DNA of 64,000 bases, taken from assembly GCA_949358305.1 (NCBI GenBank), contig OX442314.1, forward strand, positions 40,494,581 to 40,558,580. The letters are read 5' to 3'. Source of the DNA: Strigamia acuminata. Taxonomy: Eukaryota; Arthropoda; Chilopoda; Geophilomorpha; Linotaeniidae. The notes below the pieces were generated by a model that searched no databases, was not told the origin of the DNA, and saw only the letters and a list, made by a program, of their open reading frames with translations. Within the stretch, counting starts at the first letter, position 1, and every line of letters begins with the position of its first letter. Positions 20,049 through 29,592 of the stretch are shown piece by piece. The position numbers and the translations under genes are program-made.

Positions 20049-20738
20049 ATGTTGGTAACATTCATCATAGTTACTATGATCCTGTGGAAATATTTCGGCG
20101 ACCCGAAGAAACTAGCAAACCGAGTGAGCCCGTCTCCGACCCGAACGACTCCCACGGTCCGTGCAGTCCCGTCCAAATCCATCTACTCGCACCAGAGTCC
20201 CCAACCGCAGGGTTTCATCCCGCAAAGAACCGCCAAGCTGCAGATCTCGCCCACCAAAGGCTTCTGTCCACAAGCGCTTCTGCCGCCCATCTCGCCCAAG
20301 ACCATCATTTCCGGCTCTCCAAAAACCATCATAGTCGGCTCACCCAAGACTATACTTCCGGCCGTCTCGCCCAAGACTCTGTTTCCACCGGTCTCGCCAA
20401 AGACGATTGTTCCAGCGCTGTCGCCGAAGACGGTCGTGTCGCCAAAGACGATCGTTTCGTCGGTTTCTCCGAAGATCGTCTTTCCGCCCGTGTCGCCGAA
20501 GACGACGTTCCCGCCCGTGTCGCCGAAAACGACGTTCCCGCCCGTGTCGCCGAAGACGACGTTCCCGCCCGTGTCGCCGAAGACGACGTTTCCGCCCGTG
20601 TCGCCGAAGGTGGTGGGGAATCCGAGGGGAATGCCGCCGCAGTCTCCGAGCAAGATACAGCAGCATTCGCTCACTCCGACCGACCTGAGCTTGTCGGACA
20701 GGTTTTCGCCCTTTATCACTCGCTGTGCGAGTCATTGA
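20049..20738 (+). CDS. Membrane-anchored protein with SPKT repeats
   Basis: Starts at ATG 20049 (AACCATGT) and ends at TGA 20738, 229 residues. Residues 1-17 form a hydrophobic segment (MLVTFIIVTMILWKYF) that could be a signal anchor or a single membrane span. The remainder is Pro/Ser/Lys-rich with more than ten SPK(T/I/V) units. The middle has four perfect nonapeptides PPVSPKTTF. SP-K sites are classic targets of proline-directed kinases, and the tail would be disordered. No homologue is recognised. An in-frame extension 5' of the ATG exists but lacks its own ATG. AATAAA follows at 20965. The repeat region is open in several frames and on both strands; the hydrophobic start, stop position and composition favour this frame. 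Confidence 0.55.
   Translation: MLVTFIIVTMILWKYFGDPKKLANRVSPSPTRTTPTVRAVPSKSIYSHQSPQPQGFIPQRTAKLQISPTKGFCPQALLPPISPKTIISGSPKTIIVGSPKTILPAVSPKTLFPPVSPKTIVPALSPKTVVSPKTIVSSVSPKIVFPPVSPKTTFPPVSPKTTFPPVSPKTTFPPVSPKTTFPPVSPKVVGNPRGMPPQSPSKIQQHSLTPTDLSLSDRFSPFITRCASH
20484..20591 (+). repeat. 27-bp coding minisatellite, four perfect units
   Basis: Four copies of CCGCCCGTGTCGCCGAAGAC plus GACGTTC (27 bp) in tandem; only the last base or two of the final copy differ. Each encodes PPVSPKTTF. Diverged units extend the array from about 20296 to 20620. The near identity suggests recent expansion within the gene. Confidence 0.85.
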
Positions 20739-20964
20739 GTGCTGAGTGCTTTTTGCTTTTCCGGATTTATCACTCGTTCGAATGAGTGTTTTGCATTTGG
20801 TGCTAATTCATCAAGATTTGGATGATGTAATGAAGGACTTGTGGGGGACCTGAATTGTACATCATTTGTGTATATTTTTGCTTGTCTGTCTGTATGATAA
20901 GATGAATGCGTTTTGCTAGAAAAGCGTTTCTTTGAATTGTAAATTAATGGAGTCGTGTTGTATG

Positions 20965-20970
20965 AATAAA
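20965..20970 (+). terminator. Polyadenylation signal of 20049-20738
   Basis: AATAAA 227 bases after the stop codon, in TATGAATAAATCC. Confidence 0.45.
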
Positions 20971-21077
20971 TCCAAGAAAGCAGCTGAGAATTGTGCGCAT
21001 TTCTTTCATTTTTTACGAGTGCAAATTTTGCTGCGCTGTAAAAGACAAAATTAGGATGAAATTGTTTTAAAATAACA

Positions 21078-21083
21078 TTTATT
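21078..21083 (-). terminator. Polyadenylation signal of the ELOVL gene
   Basis: TTTATT on the plus strand, AATAAA on the minus strand, 44 bases past the ELOVL stop codon. Confidence 0.5.
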
Positions 21084-21126
21084 TCAAATGATAATTAAAT
21101 TTTTTAAGAATCAATAATTAAACTTA

Positions 21127-22334
21127 TCAACATGTTCGTTTTAATTGGCGTTTGTACGATTTTTTGTAAAAATTGTAAAAAAGAATAAACAAAATGGCAC
21201 TGTAAGAGCTTCCGTAGTGTGCCACCCACCAGGGGAAGTCGCAATTGATCAAACTTCCCAGAGAGTTGTGGAAAATGATGATAAAAAATTGGCTCTGCAA
21301 TAAACGGCGAAAAATCCATCGATGTAAAGAAATGCCAGAATTTATATATACAGTACCAGTTGTAAAGTTGTTATATATTTCTTCCACCAAAGATATTTCT
21401 GAATCTTTGGGCCTAAAGCACTGAGGAAGTAATAACCATACATAACCACGTGAATGAAACTGTTGAGCATTCCTTGAATAAATGCTTTTGGAGAAAAGAA
21501 TGACGAGAAATGAGAAATGTCGATTGGAATTACAGTTTTTGAATACCGTGGCCTCCTGGAATGAATTTGCAAGCCAACCATTGATTGATAACCATGGTTC
21601 CGTGGTGAAAAATGTGAAGGAAAGTCAATTGCTCCTCTTTTTTCCTCAGTATGAGAAAAACCTATTTTTTGAAGAAAATTAATTTAAATTTTAAATTTTA
21701 AATTTAAATATTCAAGCTGTTTCTTACAGTGTCACACATTTCCACTATTTTAGAAATGAAAAACCACCAGGACGCAGCAGCGATCTATGAATTGGCCAAA
21801 ATTAGAGAAATTTATAATTTCAACATTGAAGTCATGACTTACTCGCATCGCTTGTGGTGTGAAAACCTTTTCCAACGGTTCGCACGTCAGGCTGAAGTTA
21901 GAATGGTAAGCGGACAACAAAATCTCATAAAAAACAAAACAAAATTAGCCATTTGTCCAAATCCGAACATTTCGATAAAAATATTTTGTCAAAAAAATTG
22001 TGCGGAGTAATTTGCAAACCTCTTTAAAAATATATGCTGATTGGCTCATCATTGCGACGTTGTAAGGAATTAGGATTGATTTCAGGTTGAAAGCTGGACG
22101 GTTTTTCATGAGTTTCCGTCCCCAGTGGACGAGAATGAAGTAGACACAAGTTATTAAGCAGCTGGGCCAAGGGCTTCTCATTAGTGGCCAATCTTGAACT
22201 CGGGGATCTGTGGTGCAATTCGTGTGGTGTTTATTAGCAATTCATTTGGAATTTAGGAAAATTTGCAATTGTTAGTTACCTCCTTGGCGGCTGAAATAGT
22301 AATAGACGAAAGATAATGTCTCCACGAATCCCAT
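21127..22334 (-). CDS. Very-long-chain fatty acid elongase (ELOVL family)
   Basis: A complete minus-strand gene of seven exons: 22334-22280, 22207-22020, 21923-21843, 21784-21728, 21661-21547, 21484-21357 and 21294-21127, all with GT-AG introns of 58-96 nt and matching phases, giving 263 residues. Family marks in order: [16 protein letters not shown] near residue 19, [10 protein letters not shown], the short acidic exon [22 protein letters not shown], the catalytic histidine box HIFHH at 143-147, [19 protein letters not shown] and [14 protein letters not shown], then a basic tail [15 protein letters not shown] enzymes are ER membrane 3-ketoacyl-CoA synthases that extend acyl-CoA with malonyl-CoA. 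The closest subfamily by eye is the arthropod ELOVL4/7-like group, but substrate range cannot be read. It lies head to head with the FBPase gene. Confidence 0.93.
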
Positions 22335-22538
22335 CTTCTTTTTTTTTCCAACGATTTAGTTTAGTTTGGTTTGTTTATTGTGTTGGTTTCAATGTCATGG
22401 TTTCACTGCGTTGTGTCATTGTTTGGCACATGTAGTCACGTTACGCATTTGTTGATTTGACACAGTAAATAGGAAACAATGTGAAAATTGACACGAGTCA
22501 CGTTCCTTCGGTGTGAGTGAACAAATCGTGCGTACAAA
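22335..22538. promoter_or_regulatory. Shared intergenic region between divergent ELOVL and FBPase genes
   Basis: Only 204 bases separate the two start codons, so both 5' UTRs and core promoters must lie here or in the first introns. A GTCACGTT phrase occurs twice (about 22434 and 22497), and CACATG near 22428 is an E-box-like hexamer. No TATA box is clear. Shared regulation of the lipid and gluconeogenic genes is possible but only inferred. Confidence 0.5.
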
Positions 22539-24031
22539 ATGGCTTCTCGAAACGTAATTGACACCAATTTCGTAACACTGTATCGGTTTGTGCTCGAACA
22601 GCAGAGAAGAACACCCGGCGCCACTGGAGAACTCACGCAGTTGCTTAGTGCCATTCTAACGTGCATAAAAGCCATTACAAATGCCGTGCGAAAAGCAGGA
22701 ATTGCAAAATTGTAAGAAAATAATAAAATAATTATTCAATGGCTTAAAATGGATTAAAATTTGCTGTAAGATTCGGCGTGGCAGGCGAGATCAACGTCCA
22801 GGGCGAAGAACAGAAGAAATTGGACGTGTTGGCCAATAATCTGTTTGTGAACATGCTGCGCACGTCCTTCACAACTTGCTTGATGGTATCCGAGGAAAAC
22901 GAGACGGTGATTGAAGTGGAAGCCGAGAATCAGGGGAAATACATAGTTTGCTTCGATCCCCTTGACGGATCGTCGAATATCGATTGTCTGGTGTCGATTG
23001 GCTCCATATTTTGTGTCTACAGAAAGGTATTTGTGCCAGAAATAAATAATTAAATAAATAAATAAATAGAAGGTCAAATTTGTTAATCTTTTTTCTCACA
23101 GTTATCCCAAGGGCCACCGTCAGTTCAAGATGCACTTCAGCCGGGTAGAAATATTGTCGCTGCTGGCTATGCTGTGTATGGCAGTGCTACGATGGTTGTT
23201 TTGACCACAGGTCAAGGCGTCAATGGTTTTATGTTGGATCCTGTAAATGGAAAAAATAAGAGATTTTGTCGTATAAAGATTAGATTCTATTAATTTTTTT
23301 GTTTCCATTTTAAAAAATAATAGGCAATTGGAGAATTCATTCTGACCGATCCGGAAATAAAAATCAAACCGCGTGGAAATAATTACAGCATCAACGAAGG
23401 ATACGCGCAGTATTGGGATAAAGCGATCACGCAATACGTGCACGCTAAAAAGTTTCCAAAAGTAATTTAAAAGTTATTCTGCATGATTTGAAAACATGTT
23501 TAAAAAATATACTCCGTATTTGTTATGCTGAGTGCAATAAAATCAAGTTTTGCCCCTCGAATATAAATGGGGGGTTTTGCTGCATGGCAGTTGCGAGTGC
23601 TTTGCGGGCAAGCAAACTGGTGTTTGTGATATTTCTAATTGATTGATGGGTTTGCTGGAATTTCAGACCGGTAAGCCGTACAGCGCGCGTTATATCGGGT
23701 CAATGGTGGCTGATGTCCATCGAACGTTGAAGTATGGTGGAATATTTTTGTATCCGGCTACGTCGGAAGCTCCAAAAGGGAAGGTGGGATGATTGTGATG
23801 ATTGGTTTGGGTGGTTTTTAATAGTTTGCTTTTTATTTTTAGTTGAGAGTGTTGTACGAATGTAACCCAATGGCGTTTATTGTGGAACAAGCTGGTGGAA
23901 AAGCAACTAATGGGAAAATACCCTTGTTAGATCTCAAACCAGAGGCAATTCATGAACGATCACCCGCGTTTATGGGCTCGTGTGAGGACATGGATGATCT
24001 CATGAAAGTAATTGCTGAAAACAAGGTTTAA
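22539..24031 (+). CDS. fbp: Fructose-1,6-bisphosphatase
   Basis: A complete gene of six exons: 22539-22711, 22771-23026, 23102-23242, 23324-23461, 23667-23783 and 23843-24031, with introns of 59, 75, 81, 205 and 59 nt and consistent phases; 337 residues, the normal length. It hydrolyses fructose-1,6-bisphosphate to fructose-6-phosphate, the committed step of gluconeogenesis, in the cytosol. Metal-site residues of the family are present: SEEN (Glu99, Glu100), [11 protein letters not shown] (Asp120, Asp123) and [16 protein letters not shown] (Glu281). The N-terminal region has FVLEQQRR and [10 protein letters not shown] as in animal enzymes; the usual TLTR is TLYR here. No stop or frameshift is seen. 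AATAAA lies at 24132. The neighbour upstream is the divergent ELOVL gene. Confidence 0.96.
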
Positions 24032-24131
24032 ACAAATGTTATTGTGCTTGCATTCAATTGTATTCATGATTCTTTATTTTATTTTATTCTATTGATTAAT
24101 GTGTAATAGTTCTGGTGTAAACAGTAGAAAA

Positions 24132-24137
24132 AATAAA
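24132..24137 (+). terminator. Polyadenylation signal of the FBPase gene
   Basis: AATAAA about 100 bases after the stop codon and just before the minisatellite at 24174. Confidence 0.5.
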
Positions 24138-24173
24138 ATTAATTTATTTGTCTACAGTTTTCTTTTATTTTTG

Positions 24174-24453
24174 CAAAATGTGTGCAAAAACTTGGCAAAA
24201 TGTGTGCAAAAACGTGGCAAAATGTGTGCAAAAACGTGGCAAAATGTGTGCAAAAACGTGGCAAAATGTGTGCAAAAACGTGGCAAAATGTGTGCAAAAA
24301 CGTGGCAAAATGTGTTCAAAAACGTGGCAAAATGTGTTCAAAAACGTGGCAAAATTTGTGCAAAAACGTGGCAAAATTTGTGCAAAAACGTGGCAAAATT
24401 TGTGCAAAAACATGGCAAAATGTGTGCAAAAACGTGACAAAATGTGTGCAAAA
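24174..24453. repeat. 22-bp minisatellite, about 12.7 copies
   Basis: The unit is CAAAATGTGTGCAAAAACGT plus GG, with few substitutions (CTTGG in the first copy; TGTTC and TTTGTG variants in the middle, CATGG and GTGAC near the end). As 22 is not a multiple of 3, three units give a 22-residue repeat in each plus frame. All three plus frames and at least one minus frame are open, so the ORFs here are by-products of the repeat. It starts 142 bases after the FBPase stop codon. Confidence 0.92.
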
Positions 24454-25244
24454 GCCAATGGGAATTTTTGTTTAGTTTTTTAGTTGTGGAATTGTCACGA
24501 TTCTATCTTTGTTAATTTTAACAAATTCTTGGCCTTTTTTTTTGTCTAATTATTCAATTTTGGATATAAAAAAAAAAAAAAAAAAAAAAAAAATTATTTT
24601 TATGTTTTATCAAAATTTTTCATACTGATCGAAATAAAAATGATTCTGCCAAAGATAACAACTTATTACAGAAAAGATTTTATTATCGTTCACTGCAACA
24701 ATTGACATCATCTGATCAGTCAGTTTCAACAGTCCGTCGAGGCTACCGTACATACGTTGGCGTGGGTAAAGATTCGTTCTGTCGAGAACGATAATCGTGA
24801 TTTATGGGTGTAGACCCCGTAGTTCACGTTGGATCATGGCCGCTGAAGCACGTTGAAGCTCGAGTCGTGTTTGTCGTGTTGGTTTGATTCAGTTTGAATC
24901 TTACTTTGGATTTGGGACTGGGTCTTTCCTATCCAACTTTACTCCAATTTCAATGGTGCCTAATTTTTTTGTCCAGCAACACGACGTAGGTTTTTATCCT
25001 TTGATGAAATAGGCTACTCATCACACGGTTCATTGTGTTCGCGCTTTCATTGTGTTCGCTTTTATTGTGTCGGCGCTAAAAATCTGCTTTTGATTTTTAT
25101 TTTTTATATGTAAGTATGATTGTTTTTGTTTTAATGTCTTCTTGGTCTCCAACCTTTTTGGCAAATGCGCAGTTTTTATTATTTTTTTTAATACTTCGAT
25201 GATTTTCTGATTATTCTCGGCATTTATTATTTTTTTCTTTTCAG
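24454..25244. other. Mostly noncoding; possible decayed minus-strand exons
   Basis: A run of about 27 A lies at 24567-24593. On the minus strand at about 24670-24860 a frame reads AMIQRELRGLHP, stop, ITIIVLDRTNLYPRQRMYG, SLDGLLKLTDQMMSIVAV, preceded by the acceptor-like ACGTGCTTCAG. Another piece at about 24910-24960 reads TIEIGVKLDRKDPVPNP before a GTAAGA. These look like remains of a host gene, but I do not recognise it. A minus-strand ORF at 25030-25371 is Lys/Ser-rich and overlaps the ESF2-like pseudogene, so I give it no weight. Confidence 0.25.
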
Positions 25245-25612
25245 TCTTTTTGGAACAAAGTTCATCGCTGAAACCATCCAATGACGAGCGAAAGGTGGAA
25301 TCTGGAATTTTTCTATTTAAGTACGATACCGCCGACGATGAACGTGAAAACGATTCGACAGTTCTTCTCAAATTTTGATTAATCGGGCGACATATTTCTG
25401 AAACCGAGTGGTGGGTGAATGCGACGTGTTTGTAGTATTGATAACTTATTTATTTAAGTAATATTAATAATTTTATTTTATTTTATTCAGCAAGGGCTTC
25501 GAAAAAATCCATGTATTATTTTCCCGAAGGCTGGATCGAATTCAAGAGCAAGAAAATGGCCAAAGGAGTGGCTACCAGTCTGCACAACACTCAAGTGGGT
25601 GGAAAGCCGTAA
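25245..25612 (+). pseudogene. ESF2/ABT1-like pseudogene (RRM protein of small-subunit ribosome assembly)
   Basis: After an acceptor (TTTTCAG, 25244) the sequence reads NDERKVESGIF, shifts frame by one base, and continues YLSTIPPTMNVKTIRQFFS, NFD, a TAA stop, SGDIFLKPSGG. A donor GTGAAT and a 76-nt intron follow. After TTATTCAG comes KKSMYYFPEGWIEFKSKKMA, then GVATSLHNTQVGGK and a stop. The order 'GI.YLS.IPP.M....IRQFFS.FG ... EGWIEF..K..AK.VA..LNNT..GG' is that of ESF2/ABT1. The frameshift and stops make it a pseudogene. The retained intron shows DNA-level duplication or decay in place, not a retrocopy. Confidence 0.65.
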
Positions 25613-25745
25613 CTTGTTCAAATTGATTAAATGGGGGTGTAAAATCCAACTCTCTACCTCCACGTGGTCACCCCTGGATAAACTGACGACAATACCTACT
25701 TGTGTCAGTGGAACCAGAAGAGAGCTCTGGTTGTTTGACAATTTC

Positions 25746-26045
25746 TGTTTTATTTTATGCCCACTTTCCTTCCAAATTCCTTTTTTTCATGGATGTGGCA
25801 TTTACATTTTTCAATGTATTGTTAGCCCGCATTCCTTTCTTTCACGAATGTGGCATTTACATTTTTCAATGTATTGTTAGCCCGCATTTCTTTCTTTCAA
25901 GTATGTGGCATTTACATTTTTAAATGTGTTTTTAGCCCACGTTTCTTTATTTCATGAATGTGGCATTTACATTTTTCAATGTATTGTTAGCCTGCATTTT
26001 TTTCTTAAATGATTGTGGCATTTACATTTTTCGTTGGCAATTGCA
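25746..26045. repeat. 55-bp tandem repeat, about five copies
   Basis: GTGGCATTTACATTTTTCAA, then TGTATTGTTAGCCCGCATTT, recurs with exact 55-bp spacing (GTGGCA at 25795, 25850, 25905, 25960 and 26015). The first and last copies fade into unique sequence. Confidence 0.85.
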
Positions 26046-27069
26046 TTGTATTGTAAGTTGACATTTTTCCATGGATGTAGCATTTACATGACCGTGTTGC
26101 AAGATTGCATTCTTACTTGATTGCGGTGTCTACATTTTTTCAAGTTTCTTTGAGAAATATATTTTATCCTTTTGGTGATTCTGCTCCACACAGATTCGAA
26201 TGTACTATTTTGAACACTTATTTAATTTTTTCGGTCATAAACGGCCCTTCATCAAAATTATTGTTATTGTCAATAAGTAAGCTTATACAAACAATAGACG
26301 AAACTGCATTTTTCTTCTGGATTGAAGCAATGCGTTTGTAACGGAAATGTTTTTGAAGAATGATGATAAAGAATTAGTTATAATTTTCAAGTGGAGGTGT
26401 CAGTTCTGATAAAATTTTGTTGAATTATTGTAGGAACAATAGCATAAAATATAGAGTAAAAAAAATCAAGAAAATGCAGCTTGAAGTGCTATATGTGCTA
26501 CAATTTTTACTTTTTACATGAAAAATATCCAGCATCAAACTGTATGAAGTGTTGGATGCCTGAACAAATTTTAGTAGGCAGTTTTTTATATTTTATGTTT
26601 ACACACTCCCAACATCACACAATTCACACTATACGTTCTGGCAAAAATCTAGCATCATACTGTATAAAGTGGTGTGGGTACTTGAATTTTGTAATGTTTT
26701 AAAGAAACAAAATTTTAGTAAGAAATTTTTCATTTAAACACTTCCAGCTTCACACAATTCACACTACAGTATATATGCTGGAATAAATCTAGCATCATAC
26801 TGTATAAAGTGCTGTATGTGCTGGAATTTTGAAGTGTTTTAAGGAAACAAAATTTTAGTAAACAGTTTACTCAAGTCGAGTGTAACACGTGAAAAACTTG
26901 GGCCGTGACAACATAATTGATTTTATTTCAACTTAAAATCCGCTTGTTTGTTATTTAGTTGGAGTTCCAACACATTGATTCGTAAAGTACACATTTCCTT
27001 TTTATGTTGTCATTGTAATTGAATGGCATTTTTTTCCAACTGCCATTTTTCTATTTCCCAAGAAAATGT
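26046..27069. repeat. Noncoding with imperfect ~125-bp repeats
   Basis: At about 26520-26870 three imperfect copies share CTAGCATCATACTGTATAAA, a CACACAATTCACACTA phrase and AACAAAATTTTAGTA. The phrase GAAGTGTTGGATGCCTGAAC, with ATTTTAGTAGGCAGTTTTT, also occurs at 32290-32330 inside another ORF, so a dispersed repeat is involved. No gene is seen in the remainder. Confidence 0.5.
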
Positions 27070-28015
27070 TTAGGTTTTAAAATTGCATTTAAATTACATC
27101 ATTTTCTCTTGGAGAGTTTGTGGTGTTGAATTGAGTAGTTTGACAACTTTCCTACAAGTTGGCATTTTTGCTTTGTACAGATCCTCCATTGCTCTCCCAT
27201 CCACAACATGTGCGTTCAATTCAGCACAGTTGTCACTCATAGCCTTCGCAATATAACTGGAATTAAAACCCTATCATATCTTTTATATTGTTTGCATTGG
27301 GTATCTTATGACATTTATAGTCACTCAAAAGATCGGTTAAATCGTCCTCTTCGTCAGTCAAATTTTCCTGCTCCCAGACAAGAGTTTGTTTATTATATCA
27401 CCAGGTTTGCTTTTTTGGATAAAATTCAGAAAGCACTCTAATAAACATTCCTGTGTTGGGTATTCTTCACCAGACAGAATGAATACCAGAAAAGCTGGTG
27501 ATAGTTTTAAAGGGAAATAAGCTAAATCCAAAAACCCTTTTGTTAAAATTTTGTCAACTGCACACCAATCTTCTAAAAAATAACCCGTTCTCAGGGGCTT
27601 CAAAATGCTACGCTTTGTTGTAATGAATAAATCCAATTATTCGTTTATAATTTTTCTAAAGTTTGGTGTAAATTCGAAAATAATTACCTGATCTTCAATA
27701 GTAATTGTTTTCACACGACCTAGTATTTCGGCAACCATGTTTTCTATCATGTCGAATCCTTTTACTTTATCAACATCACCATATTCACATTTGAAATTTT
27801 TTTAAGATACATGTGCTTGCCCAATGATAATTAGGACAACGGTTTCTGTCGCCTAGGCACTCTTCGTAATTCTCGATGGTTCGACAAAGCAAAGTCTACA
27901 ATGATGAGCTTGGATAGCTGACGAGGAACTGTTACCATCTTTAAAATATTGAATAAACTTTGGCTTCATATCGTCATTTGGTTTGCGAAAGCGCAAAGCA
28001 TCAGCACTGTAAATT
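27070..28015 (-). pseudogene. Decayed mult-exon ORF, possibly G2E3/HECT-like repeat protein
   Basis: Minus-strand frames can be followed with several shifts: HHCRLC near the start, CLGDRNRCPNYHWASTCILK (Cys/His-rich), DKVKGFDMIENMVAEILGRV up to a GTAATT donor, then ILKPLRTGYFLEDWCAVDKI, FPLKLSPAFLVFILSGEEYP, DLTDLLSDYKCHKIPNANN, and VVDGRAMEDLYKAKMPTCRK. The whole looks like a protein with a Cys-rich finger and a long helical C-terminus, loosely like the G2E3/HECT-type proteins that are abundant in some animal genomes. That resemblance is weak. Frameshifts and stops mark it as dead. Confidence 0.35.
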
Positions 28016-28146
28016 TAGTAATTGTGTACAAAGTTTATTGTGTTGAGGCAGTCTTGTTCTGTTGTAAGCTGTTTTTTTCCTTTTTAATTTCATTGATATT
28101 GAATAAGGGTAATGGTATTTTTTATGTTGAAATTATCCGAATTTGT

Positions 28147-28235
28147 AGTTGAGCTACTCATACTGTGATGGCATTGCAAACGATAACTAATGTCATATTC
28201 ATTTCCTTTTTTTTGTTTGAGCTTTGAATCTAAAA
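28147..28235. repeat. Dispersed transposon segment (copy of 5105-5213)
   Basis: GTTGAGCTACTCATACTGTG ATGGCATTGCAAACGATAAC and the following GTTTGAGCTTTGAATCT match the segment near 5.1-5.2 kb with few differences. It lies just 3' (minus strand) of the Harbinger-like fragment at 28310-28588, so it may be part of that element. Confidence 0.6.
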
Positions 28236-28309
28236 AACAAAATTTAAATAATATGAAATACTTAAATTAAATTTAGTGTAATGAATACATACAGCGTAAG
28301 TTGTTTTGC

Positions 28310-28588
28310 TTAATTCTTCAAATTGCTGGTTTTTCTATAATACCTCTTAAATGCTACAGGCAAATTTGCACGAATGGTCTCTCTAGGTAACCAGAAAATC
28401 ACACTTTGGAGAGCACATCGTAGTAATTTTATATTAATTTTAAAATTTTCTGAAGTTTGATTTGCTGATATATTAAACTGCCATCCTAAATCTTTAAATA
28501 GGAGGCCCAATCGCATTAAAATTGCGAGTGTTCGGACAGACCTAACCACGCTGGTTAAAGGAACATCTCTGTGGGCTGCTAAGGCCAT
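28310..28588 (-). pseudogene. PIF/Harbinger-like (DDE_Tnp_4) helix-turn-helix fragment
   Basis: The minus strand reads LAILMRLGLLFKDLGWQFNI, SANQTSENFKI, then SVIFWLPRETIRANLPVAFK. This is the helix-turn-helix and the lead-in to the catalytic core of DDE_Tnp_4 transposases (LRLGLL..DLA.RF.VS ... W P.RE.I...MP..F). The catalytic residues themselves are missing. The 5' side ends in a GC-richer sequence (28590-28740) of unknown origin. Confidence 0.55.
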
Positions 28589-28744
28589 TTCCCGAAGGTC
28601 ACTCCAGGGCCCGATCTCACCAATCGAAGGCTCGCAGCCCTACCTGGTTGCGGAGGACCGCAACAGGTGCGCCAGAGAAACACGAGAGGCGCGAGAGCTG
28701 CACAAGTGCATTGTTGTTGCAGTGCAGTGATCAGCCTGCAGGTG

Positions 28745-28955
28745 CAGCTGGTCGCAAAAATAATTATTGATCAGGGAACTGTAGCTTACTGTTTTTGGTG
28801 GATAGTTTTAGGGCAAAGGCTTGCTGGCACGGCAAAAAGCAATTGCTTTGTTAAAGAAGTAAAAAATGAAAATTCACATTCATCAAGTAAATCAGTAATT
28901 TTAGTACAGAAAATCAGTTTGACTTCTTTTAGAAATGAAAATCCCACTCTCTTTA
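28745..28955. repeat. 211-bp duplicated block, copy 1
   Basis: CTGGTCGCAAAAATAATTAT to CCCACTCTCTTTA is repeated at 29658-29868 with only a few substitutions. Copy 2 interrupts a P-element fragment, so the block behaves as an insertion. Its last 15 bases also occur at 38684-38698. Confidence 0.75.
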
Positions 28956-29029
28956 GTCTGAGAATTAGAATAATTGTGATTTATCAAACTTGATCTTCCC
29001 AACTTTGATGATACTTGAGGAAAACATCT

Positions 29030-29242
29030 TCAAGACACTGAAAAAAAATTATAAGTTGAAGCAAAAGGTGTATGAGAAAGAAGTAAAACATTTACTATTA
29101 ATCTTGTGTCACTAGTTGATGTGTAAGGATTGAGGTCTTCATTTCTTTTAGGTCGGCCTTCAAAGCAATTACGCATGTTGAACATATCAAACCAGCAATT
29201 GAAATGTGAAATGAATTGTTGTTTCACTTGATTCATCACCAC
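29030..29242 (-). pseudogene. P-element transposase fragment (insertion domain)
   Basis: The minus strand reads FISHFNCWFDMFNMRNCFEG, RPKRNEDLNPYTSTSDTRL and then a splice-like GTTAAT... The pattern 'F..FFD.LNVR...EG..KR...L.PYTS..D.R' belongs to the part of P/THAP9 transposases between the second Asp and the Glu. It is an isolated exon-sized piece. Confidence 0.55.
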
Positions 29243-29592
29243 AGTATCTACTATACTATACTACTATACTACTAAACAGTGTTTGTTAAAATCGAAATGA
29301 CTTTTTAGTTTGATATTCTACGGTGCATTGAATGAAATTCACGAAACACAGTGTTTTAGATTGAATTATTTATAGGTCACTTGCATATTCGTGGATATAA
29401 TAAATTTAAAAATTAAAAATAAATTATTTGACTTTTGCATAGTGGGCCAACATTTCAGGACACAATGCTGTTGAATTGTGAAAATAATAGCACAACAAAA
29501 ACTCATCCAATAGTTCGTACACCAACATTCTAGATGCTCAATGGCCTCCCAGATAATGACAGCTTGTTGCTCAGCGGTTAAGTTTTTGGTGG
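29243..29592. other. No recognised feature
   Basis: AT-rich sequence with a TACTATACTACTAT microrepeat near 29250. No ORF. Confidence 0.4.

Noticed and set aside
20084-20785. Alternative ORFs (plus frame 2 and minus strand) across the SPKT repeat gene
   Set aside because: They arise because the GC-rich 27-bp repeat lacks stops in several frames. The 20049 frame has the hydrophobic start, ATG context and SPK composition.
21482-22010. Plus-strand ORFs over the ELOVL exons
   Set aside because: The minus strand gives a complete elongase with matched splice sites; the plus ORFs are its shadows.
24174-24453. CRISPR-like array
   Set aside because: The 22-bp units follow each other without spacers and the genome is clearly eukaryotic; it is a minisatellite.
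25487-25741. Minus ORF over the ESF2/ABT1 remnant
   Set aside because: The plus strand shows a recognisable family order; the minus ORF does not.
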